DNA of 64,000 bases from an uncultured Lachnospiraceae bacterium (GTDB taxonomy: Bacteria > Bacillota > Clostridia > Lachnospirales > Lachnospiraceae): the NCBI GenBank assembly GCA_934351835.1, contig CAKRJP010000003.1, forward strand, positions 124,001 to 188,000, given 5' to 3'. A program made the translations under genes and the position numbers. Numbering within the stretch: the first letter of the stretch is position 1; each line of letters starts with the position of its first letter. Positions 57,983 through 64,000 of the stretch are shown piece after piece. Below the pieces are notes generated by a model that was given only the letters and a program-made list of their open reading frames with translations, did no database searches and was not told where the DNA came from.

Positions 57983-58461
57983 GACATGTGATAGCGATTT
58001 GTGGTGTGAAAAATTCGGGCAAGACGACATTAATTGAAAAGCTGGTAAATAGTTTTTCGAAAGACGGGAAAAAGGTGGCAGTGATCAAACATGACGGTCA
58101 CGATTTTGACTGTGACATTCCAGGGACCGACAGTTACCGGATGACTGCGGCAGGAGCCTATGGAACAGCGGTATACTCATCTCACCGGATGTTTGTACAC
58201 CGAATCGGAACCGGCGAAAAAGAACGGGAACTTCTGGAGTTATTTCCGGAGGCAGATATTATTTTCCTGGAAGGATTAAAAGACAGCATTTATCCGAAGA
58301 TAGAAGTGGTTCGGTCAGCGCGATCGAAGGAACCGGTGTCGAATCCGAAGGGACGATTTCTGATCGTGACAGATCTGGATACGGACCGGTTTGTGGAGCA
58401 CGCAGTGGATCTGAATGACATTTCAGCGATAAAAGCAGTGATCGAACGTGAGATCCTATAG
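57979..58461 (+). CDS. mobB: Molybdopterin-guanine dinucleotide biosynthesis protein MobB
   Basis: The 160-residue GTP-binding protein has the P-loop ICGVKNSGKTTLIEKLV and the segments IKHDGHDFDCDIPGTDSYRMTAAGAYGTAVYS (in parts) and IIFLEGLKDSIYPKIEVVR. MobB assists nucleotide addition to the cofactor and may act as an adapter for MobA. The start at 57979 overlaps the moeA stop in ATGA, and the longer open frame upstream lies inside moeA and is not used. Confidence 0.94.
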   Translation: MRHVIAICGVKNSGKTTLIEKLVNSFSKDGKKVAVIKHDGHDFDCDIPGTDSYRMTAAGAYGTAVYSSHRMFVHRIGTGEKERELLELFPEADIIFLEGLKDSIYPKIEVVRSARSKEPVSNPKGRFLIVTDLDTDRFVEHAVDLNDISAIKAVIEREIL

Positions 58462-58532
58462 ATTACACAGGATGCGAAAAGTGATTGGAATATTATGAAT
58501 TAATATAACAATAGAAGAAAGGAATTAGAACA

Positions 58533-60776
58533 TTGAGTATATATGATACGTTGAATGAACAACAGAGAGAGGCGGTATTTCACACAGAGGGACCACTTCT
58601 GATCCTGGCGGGAGCCGGTTCAGGGAAAACCCGGGTGCTTACCCATAGAATCGCTTACCTGATCGGAGAAAAAGGAATTAATCCATGGAATATCATGGCA
58701 ATCACATTTACCAATAAGGCAGCAGGCGAGATGCGGGAACGCGTGGACGATCTGGTGGGATTTGGCTCTGAGAGTATCTGGGTCAGCACCTTTCATTCCA
58801 CTTGTGTACGGATTTTAAGGAGATACATAGACCTTCTGGGGTACGATAATAATTTTACAATCTATGATGCAGATGATCAGAAGACGTTGATGCGTGATGT
58901 GTGCAAACTTCTTCAGATTGATACGAAGGTTTATAAGGAACGTATGCTGCTTACTGCAATCTCTCGTGCAAAAGATGAGTTGGTCACTCCGCAGGAGTTC
59001 CGCATGCAGGCGGAAGGAGATTTCAGCCGTAAGAAGATCGCAGAGGTCTATGAAGAGTATGAGAAACAGCTTCATGCCAATAATGCATTGGATTTTGATG
59101 ATCTTCTGTTTAAGACGGTACAGTTGTTCCAGACACAAAAAGAAGTGCTGGATTATTACCAGGAGCGTTTCAAATATATTATGGTGGACGAGTATCAGGA
59201 TACCAATACGGTGCAGTTTGAGCTGATCCGTCTGCTGGCATCCAAATACAGGAATCTCTGTGTGGTAGGTGATGATGATCAGTCTATTTACAAATTCAGA
59301 GGTGCGAATATCCAGAATATCTTGAACTTTGAAAAGGTATATGAAGATGCAAGAGTTATAAAACTGGAACAGAATTATCGTTCGACCGGAAATATCCTGA
59401 ATGCAGCTAATGCGGTGATCCGCAACAATCACGGACGAAAGGACAAAACGTTGTGGACGGATAACGGAGAGGGCAGAAAGATTAATTTCCGTCAGTTTGA
59501 TACGGCTTATGACGAGGCAGAATATATTGTAGGAGATATCAGAGAGCGTGTTGATAATGGTGATGCTACTTATAATGATCATGCGATACTGTACCGTACC
59601 AATGCTCAGTCTCGTATGTTTGAGGAGAAATTTGTAACGGCAAATATCCCATATAAAATTATTGGCGGAATTAATTTCTATGCCAGACGTGAGATCAAGG
59701 ATCTGCTGGCCTACTTAAAAACGGTGGATAACGGACAGGATGATCTGGCTGTCAGACGTATTATCAATGTGCCGAAACGAGGAATTGGTCTGACATCCAT
59801 TAATCGTGTGCAGGAGTATGCAGCGGCAAAGGATATCGGATTTTATGAGGCATTGCAGGGGGCGGATCTGATCCCAAATATAGGAAGAGGTTTATCAAAG
59901 TTAGAATCATTTGTGGGACTGATCGAGCATTTTAAAGTGGATGAAAAAGATTTAAGTTTATCAGATCTGATGCGAGAGATTATTGATGAGACCGGGTATG
60001 AGGAGAGCTTAAAAGACGAAGATCCGGAAGTGGCAGAGGCACGTCTGGAAAATATCGATGAGTTGATCAATAAGATGGTGGATTACGAGGAAAATTGTGC
60101 AGATCTGGATGAGCCTGCCACACTCAGCGGTTTCCTGGAGGAAGTTGCACTGGTTGCAGATATTGATAATTTGGATGAGGACAGCGATTATGTCGTACTG
60201 ATGACATTACATAGCGCAAAGGGTTTGGAATTTCCACAGGTTTATCTTGCCGGTATGGAGGATGGATTGTTCCCGAGTTATATGACAATCACAGCAGATG
60301 ATCCGGAAGAACTTGAGGAGGAACGAAGACTCTGCTACGTTGGAATCACGAGGGCAATGGAAAATCTGACACTGACTTGTGCGAGACGCCGGATGGTCCA
60401 CGGGGAGACGCAGTACAATAAGATGTCCAGATTTTTAAAAGAAATCCCGATGGAATTATTATCTACAGGTCAGGTATTTGAGAAGATCGTCGCAAAAGAG
60501 AAGAGGGAAGAACCAGCCAAATCTCCGTATATGCAGGCAAAACAGGCATTTAAGACCAAAGCATTTGCGTCGGCAAGACCTGCAAGACAGTTTGGAAATG
60601 CAGGGGGCAAAGGCTTGGACTATGGCGTGGGAGACCGTGTTCGCCATATGAAGTTTGGAGATGGAACAGTAACTGCTGTGGTAGAAGGTGGTAGAGATTA
60701 TGAAGTGACAGTGGATTTCGATGGCCCGGGTACCAAAAAAATGTTTGCGGCATTTGCAAAATTGCAGAAGATTTAG
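58533..60776 (+). CDS. pcrA: ATP-dependent DNA helicase PcrA/UvrD
   Basis: The 747-residue superfamily 1A helicase unwinds DNA in repair and plasmid-type replication. Motifs: Q motif LNEQQREAV, I AGAGSGKTRVLTHR, Ia AITFTNKAAGEMRERV, II IMVDEYQDTN, III VVGDDDQSIYKFRGA, IV QNYRST, V VVLMTLHSAKGLEFPQVYLAG and VI EERRLCYVGITRAMENL (in parts). The C-terminus has the PcrA Tudor-like GDRVRHMKFGDGTVTAVVEG that binds RNA polymerase. The start is TTG with AAAGGAATTAG before it. Confidence 0.97.
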   Translation: MSIYDTLNEQQREAVFHTEGPLLILAGAGSGKTRVLTHRIAYLIGEKGINPWNIMAITFTNKAAGEMRERVDDLVGFGSESIWVSTFHSTCVRILRRYIDLLGYDNNFTIYDADDQKTLMRDVCKLLQIDTKVYKERMLLTAISRAKDELVTPQEFRMQAEGDFSRKKIAEVYEEYEKQLHANNALDFDDLLFKTVQLFQTQKEVLDYYQERFKYIMVDEYQDTNTVQFELIRLLASKYRNLCVVGDDDQSIYKFRGANIQNILNFEKVYEDARVIKLEQNYRSTGNILNAANAVIRNNHGRKDKTLWTDNGEGRKINFRQFDTAYDEAEYIVGDIRERVDNGDATYNDHAILYRTNAQSRMFEEKFVTANIPYKIIGGINFYARREIKDLLAYLKTVDNGQDDLAVRRIINVPKRGIGLTSINRVQEYAAAKDIGFYEALQGADLIPNIGRGLSKLESFVGLIEHFKVDEKDLSLSDLMREIIDETGYEESLKDEDPEVAEARLENIDELINKMVDYEENCADLDEPATLSGFLEEVALVADIDNLDEDSDYVVLMTLHSAKGLEFPQVYLAGMEDGLFPSYMTITADDPEELEEERRLCYVGITRAMENLTLTCARRRMVHGETQYNKMSRFLKEIPMELLSTGQVFEKIVAKEKREEPAKSPYMQAKQAFKTKAFASARPARQFGNAGGKGLDYGVGDRVRHMKFGDGTVTAVVEGGRDYEVTVDFDGPGTKKMFAAFAKLQKI

Positions 60777-60952
60777 GCGGTATTATAGCACTTTGCCCAG
60801 ACAGAGCGTAAGTGTGGATGGCAGTACTATTTTCATAAATTTGGAATAAAGATATAGTAATCTGAAAATGTTAGTGTTATAATAAAATCAATCATTTGAA
60901 CAGTTTAGTACCTATGAGTACAAGAAAAATATGTAAGAAAGGATGTGGGAGT

Positions 60953-61195
60953 ATGAGCAGAGTAGAAGATATTATCGCAGCTTCCAAGATTAATGAACTG
61001 ATCAACAAAAAAGAGGAAGAAAAACCAGGAAAAGTGATTCTTTGGGTACTGGCAATCGTTGGTGCAGTGGCAGCAGTAGCAGGAATCGCATATGCAGTAT
61101 ACAGTTTCTTTACACCGGATTATCTGGAAGATTTTGAAGACGATTTTGATGATGATTTCGAAGATGATTTTTTCAGCGATGATGATCAGGTATAA
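60953..61195 (+). CDS. Small single-pass membrane protein with acidic tail
   Basis: The 80-residue protein has a short cytoplasmic start (MSRVEDIIAASKINELINKKEEEKPGK), one membrane helix (VILWVLAIVGAVAAVAGIAYAVYSFF) and a tail made almost only of Asp, Glu and Phe (DYLEDFEDDFDDDFEDDFFSDDDQ, in parts). I know similar proteins from Lachnospiraceae but no function. The start at 60953 has GGATGTGGGAG upstream. A TATAAT near 60874 may be its promoter. It might be a topology or regulatory partner of an envelope complex, a guess only. Confidence 0.65.
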   Translation: MSRVEDIIAASKINELINKKEEEKPGKVILWVLAIVGAVAAVAGIAYAVYSFFTPDYLEDFEDDFDDDFEDDFFSDDDQV

Positions 61196-61227
61196 GATTG
61201 GACGACAGAAATTAGATATGTAAGAAT

Positions 61228-61281
61228 GAAAGCAGGTTGGAAGCCCATACCGAGAGATAAGGCGTCTTTCCTGCTTTTCTT
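61228..61281 (+). terminator. Probable terminator after the small membrane protein
   Basis: GAAAGCAGG pairs with CCTGCTTTTC around a loop of about 33 bases (with a smaller GCC/GGC pairing inside), followed by T-rich sequence. Confidence 0.5.
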
Positions 61282-61296
61282 ATGAAGGGGTGCGAG

Positions 61297-62247
61297 ATGG
61301 ACGAACAGTGCTATGCATTATTGATAGATGCGGATAATGTGTCTGCAAAATATATTAAGCCGATACTGACAGAGTTATCCAAGTACGGCATTATTACTTA
61401 TAAGAGGATTTACGGGGACTGGACAAGTACCCAGCATTCCAGTTGGAAAGATGAACTTTTGACAAACTCTATTACCCCGATCCAGCAGTTTAGTTATACA
61501 CAGGGGAAGAATGCCACCGATTCGGCGATGATCATTGACGCAATGGATATTTTATATAGTAATGACGTGGATGGATTTTGTATCGTGTCCAGTGACAGTG
61601 ATTTCACGAGACTGGTGAGCAGATTGCGTGAGAGCGGAAAAGTCGTGATCGGAATGGGTGAGAATAAGACGCCGGAACCATTTCGTAAAGCGTGTGATAA
61701 ATTTACAATCCTGGAGAACTTATTAGGTGAGAAGAATCCGGGAACAACGAAGAATGAAGAGCCGCACACAAAATTAAAACGAGAGCAGATTGAAGATGCC
61801 ATTGTAAAGATGGTGATCGAGAATCAGGACAGCAATAAGACCACCAGTCTTGGAGAAGTGGGAAGCCGTCTGGTAAGTTTATATCCGGATTTTGATGTCA
61901 GAAGTTACGGGTATAATATGTTATCCAAGTTTTTAGAGGAATTTACGAGAATTCAGCTTGTAAAGCATGGCAATATCGTGACAGTTGTGTTGCGTGAAGA
62001 CCGGGCACTAAAAGAAGATATTGACAGATATGCGATAGAGTTGGTACAAAAAGAAGGAAAATCAGGATTGGAACTGGGAACACTCGGTTCTAAGATTTAC
62101 AGTAAATATAAAGACTTTCAAATCAGAGATTATGGATATTCGCAGTTTAAGCAGTACATCAAGAGTATTCATAACATCCAGGTGAAGCAGGAGGGGAATA
62201 TCTTGAAAGTCAGATATAAAGCTACAAAGAATAAAAACGAGAAATAG
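61297..62247 (+). CDS. NYN-domain protein with OST-HTH/LOTUS domains
   Basis: The 316-residue protein has an N-terminal NYN/PIN-like nuclease domain (residues 3-150): YALLIDADNVSAKYIKPILTELSKYGIITYKRIYGDWTS and SAMIIDAMDILYSNDVDGFCIVSSDSDFTRLVSRLRE (in parts), with the metal-binding Asp residues conserved. Two OST-HTH repeats follow (about 165-240 and 245-310; SLGEVGSRLVSLYPDFDVRSYGYNMLSKFLEE and ELGTLGSKIYSKYKDFQIRDYGYSQFKQYI, in parts), which bind RNA in relatives. It is probably an RNase. The start at 61297 has AAGGGG upstream. Confidence 0.9.
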   Translation: MDEQCYALLIDADNVSAKYIKPILTELSKYGIITYKRIYGDWTSTQHSSWKDELLTNSITPIQQFSYTQGKNATDSAMIIDAMDILYSNDVDGFCIVSSDSDFTRLVSRLRESGKVVIGMGENKTPEPFRKACDKFTILENLLGEKNPGTTKNEEPHTKLKREQIEDAIVKMVIENQDSNKTTSLGEVGSRLVSLYPDFDVRSYGYNMLSKFLEEFTRIQLVKHGNIVTVVLREDRALKEDIDRYAIELVQKEGKSGLELGTLGSKIYSKYKDFQIRDYGYSQFKQYIKSIHNIQVKQEGNILKVRYKATKNKNEK

Positions 62248-62263
62248 AAAGGTTAGAATTGCG

Positions 62264-63667
62264 ATGAAGAAAGGCCAGGTATACGAAGGCATAATTGAAT
62301 CTGTAGAATTTCCGGGAAAAGGGAAAGTTCGAGTAGAAGGAGAAGAAAAAGAAGTTGTTGTGAAAAATGGACTTCCGGGACAGAGAGTACGTTTTTCCGT
62401 TAATAAAGTCAGAAAAGGAAAAGCAGAAGGAAGAATACTGGAAGTAGTGGAAAAAGCACCAAATGAGATAGAGTCTCCATGTCCACATTTCGGAGAGTGT
62501 GGCGGATGTACCTATCAGAATCTTCCGTATGAAGAGCAGGTGAAGATGAAAGAGGCGCAGATCAAAGAAATGATGGACGCAGCGGTAGATGGAGATTATA
62601 TCTGGGAAGGCGTGAAATCAAGTCCGATAAAGACAGAATACCGCAACAAGATGGAATTTTCATTTGGTGATGAGTATAAAGACGGACCACTGGCACTCGG
62701 AATGCACAAACGTGGAAGTTTTCACGATATTGTTAATGTGCAGAACTGTCAGATCGTGGATGAGGATTACAGAAAAATCCTTGCCTGTACCCGCGACTGG
62801 GCAGAGAGTACAAAGCTTCCATTCTATCACAGAATGCGCCATACCGGATATTTCCGCCATTTATTAGTAAGAAAAGCTGTGAAGACAGAAGAAATCTTAC
62901 TGGATCTGGTAACGACCAGCGGTGACAGTGAAGAGTTGGGTGTGTCCATATCCGCGTTGGAATTAGAATTTGCGTTAAAAGAATGGACAGAGCTGATCCT
63001 TGGATTAGATTTAAAAGGGAAAGTAGCAGGAATCCTGCATACCACCAATGATAGTGTTGCAGATGTGGTAAAAGACGAAGGAACGGAAATTTTATACGGA
63101 CAGGATTATTTCTATGAAGAATTGCTGGGGCTGAAATTCAAGATCACACCATTTTCATTCTTCCAGACAAACTCTCTGGGAGCGGAAGTATTGTACGAGA
63201 CTGCAAGAGATTACATCGGAGATACCAAAGACAAAGTAGTCTTTGATTTATACAGTGGAACAGGAACCATCGCACAGATCCTGGCACCGGTGGCAAAACG
63301 GGTGGTAGGAGTTGAAATCGTGGACGAGGCCGTACAGGCAGCCAGAGAAAATGCAGCCTTAAATGGGCTTGATAACTGCATGTTCTGGTCAGGAGATGTC
63401 CTGAAAGTCATCGACGAACTGGGAGAAGTCCCGGATCTGATCATGTTAGATCCACCGAGAGACGGCGTGAATCCAAAAGCATTGATGAAGATCTTAAACT
63501 TCGGCGTAGACCGAATCGTATACATCGCCTGCAAGCCGACCAGTCTGGCAAGAGATCTGGAGATGATACAGGGACGTGGGTATAAAGTAGAGAAGATATC
63601 GTGTATTGATTTGTTTCCGGGCACGGTGCATGTGGAGACGGTCTGTTTGCTGTCGAAGAAACCTTGA
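62264..63667 (+). CDS. 23S rRNA (uracil-5-)-methyltransferase, RlmD/RumA family
   Basis: The 467-residue SAM-dependent enzyme methylates a uracil (m5U) of ribosomal RNA or tRNA. An N-terminal TRAM-type OB domain (VYEGIIESVEFPGKGKVRVEG) is followed by the iron-sulfur motif CPHFGECGGCTYQNL, ITPFSFFQTNSLGAEVLYETA, the SAM site VVFDLYSGTGTIAQILAPVAKRVVGVEIV (in parts) and DPPRDGVNPKAL, and the catalytic Cys in RIVYIACKPTSLARDL. Firmicutes RlmCD acts on two sites. Which site this copy uses cannot be told. It follows the NYN gene after 17 bases and is probably co-transcribed. Confidence 0.95.
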   Translation: MKKGQVYEGIIESVEFPGKGKVRVEGEEKEVVVKNGLPGQRVRFSVNKVRKGKAEGRILEVVEKAPNEIESPCPHFGECGGCTYQNLPYEEQVKMKEAQIKEMMDAAVDGDYIWEGVKSSPIKTEYRNKMEFSFGDEYKDGPLALGMHKRGSFHDIVNVQNCQIVDEDYRKILACTRDWAESTKLPFYHRMRHTGYFRHLLVRKAVKTEEILLDLVTTSGDSEELGVSISALELEFALKEWTELILGLDLKGKVAGILHTTNDSVADVVKDEGTEILYGQDYFYEELLGLKFKITPFSFFQTNSLGAEVLYETARDYIGDTKDKVVFDLYSGTGTIAQILAPVAKRVVGVEIVDEAVQAARENAALNGLDNCMFWSGDVLKVIDELGEVPDLIMLDPPRDGVNPKALMKILNFGVDRIVYIACKPTSLARDLEMIQGRGYKVEKISCIDLFPGTVHVETVCLLSKKP

Positions 63668-63796
63668 TTTTATGTGGGGTAGCGGGCTTTTTTGAAAGAT
63701 ATGTACCTGTGTCTTTAACAGGAAAATATGAGAATTTAGAGTGATTTTAATAGGGGTGTTATTGTCGATTTGGAGGAACGATAATGAATTACTTGA

Positions 63797-64000
63797 CAAG
63801 CAGTCCAGGCAGAGCTTGAAAGAAGGGCCCAGTACTGTAAGGACCATTTCACAAATGCTTACGGGCAGATGAGCGAAAAGAACCCATTTTATGCCAAGAT
63901 TATCTGTGGAAATTGCGGAAATATTTATTCCAGAGTGAAGTACACGACCAGAGCAGGGACAAAGATAACCAAGTGCGCTGCGGTTCCTGCAACAAGACTG
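63797..64000 (+). pseudogene. Frameshifted C-terminal fragment of a serine recombinase
   Basis: Directly after a TGA codon the frame reads QAVQAELERRAQYCKDHF, then SEKNPFYAKIICGNCGNIYSRV and TTRAGTKITK, which is the zinc-ribbon part of large serine recombinases (resolvase family). The expected second CxxC (RCGSCNK) lies in another frame from about 63978, consistent with a one-base loss after KITK. No catalytic domain precedes it: the 130 bases before it are non-coding with an 11-codon ATG frame at 63783. So it is a truncated, broken remnant of an integrated element. Confidence 0.7.

Noticed and set aside
58815..59582. A 255-codon open frame antisense to pcrA
   Set aside because: It lies wholly inside the strongly conserved helicase gene, has no ribosome binding site and encodes an Ile/Leu/His-rich sequence typical of a shadow frame.
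1..64000. CRISPR arrays, intact prophage or insertion sequences
   Set aside because: No regularly spaced repeats, transposase genes or phage gene runs were seen. The repeats found are in-frame protein repeats, and the only mobile trace is the recombinase fragment at the right end.

Overview
The window is a single stretch of low-GC Firmicutes chromosome. Its gene content fits a gut Lachnospiraceae (Dorea/Blautia/Mediterraneibacter-like) genome: DUF5688 and DUF1836 proteins, an Amt-PII fusion, an xanthine-dehydrogenase-type molybdenum hydroxylase operon and a bile-acid-type hydroxysteroid dehydrogenase. The taxon is inferred from protein resemblance alone, with no database search. Coding density is high, start sites mostly have AGGAGG-type ribosome binding sites, and nearly all intergenic regions carry recognisable promoters or terminators. 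There is no CRISPR array, intact prophage or rRNA. Only a broken recombinase fragment at the right edge points to past mobile DNA.

Region by region. 1-6.7 kb: a Dlt-like cell-envelope acylation cluster (transglutaminase-like protein, lipoprotein, MBOAT, DltD-like, carrier protein, adenylating ligase), then a chorismate mutase-shikimate kinase fusion and a YqeG-type HAD phosphatase. 6.7-14.4 kb: efp, DUF5688, a sortase-type NlpC/P60-SpaA surface protein, tRNA-Arg(CCG), argS and an alanyl-tRNA editing protein. 14.5-22.6 kb: iron alcohol dehydrogenase, a BceAB-type ABC transporter, an ACT protein, an AEC transporter, a Cof-type HAD, an SseB-like protein and a nitroreductase. 22.7-29.6 kb: cold shock protein, ptsI, an NCS2 purine permease, moaC, an ABC-F protein and a TetR regulator. 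29.6-36 kb: a three-subunit molybdenum hydroxylase operon behind a structured leader with an internal terminator. Its flavoprotein has a GltD-like module inserted in it, and a degenerate IscU-like gene lies next door. 36-48 kb: thioesterase, CarD, YdcF, a 12alpha-HSDH-like SDR, an orphan solute-binding protein with an EamA transporter, a DAACS symporter, a LytS/LytT pair, a PHP phosphatase, a YerC-type TrpR-like protein, TetR and DUF1836. 48-54 kb: a coiled-coil cell-wall protein and the FMN-riboswitch-controlled ribDEBAH operon. 54-64 kb: the Amt-PII fusion with an attenuator-like leader, mobA-moeA-mobB, pcrA, a NYN/OST-HTH protein, an RNA m5U methyltransferase and the recombinase remnant.

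Functional links. The molybdenum hydroxylase needs cofactor made with moaC, mobA, moeA and mobB, all in this window, and the nearby NCS2 permease could supply purines. The most notable observation is that the MBOAT protein of the Dlt-like cluster ends in a DltX-type motif (FIYAQF), apparently carrying in one chain the acyl-acceptor tail that in classical Dlt systems is a separate microprotein. Other leads are the inserted flavoprotein, the ligand-less IscU paralogue, the XDH leader RNA, the partial duplication of the FMN aptamer between two terminators, the terminator in the amt leader, and the palindrome filling the DUF1836 promoter spacer.
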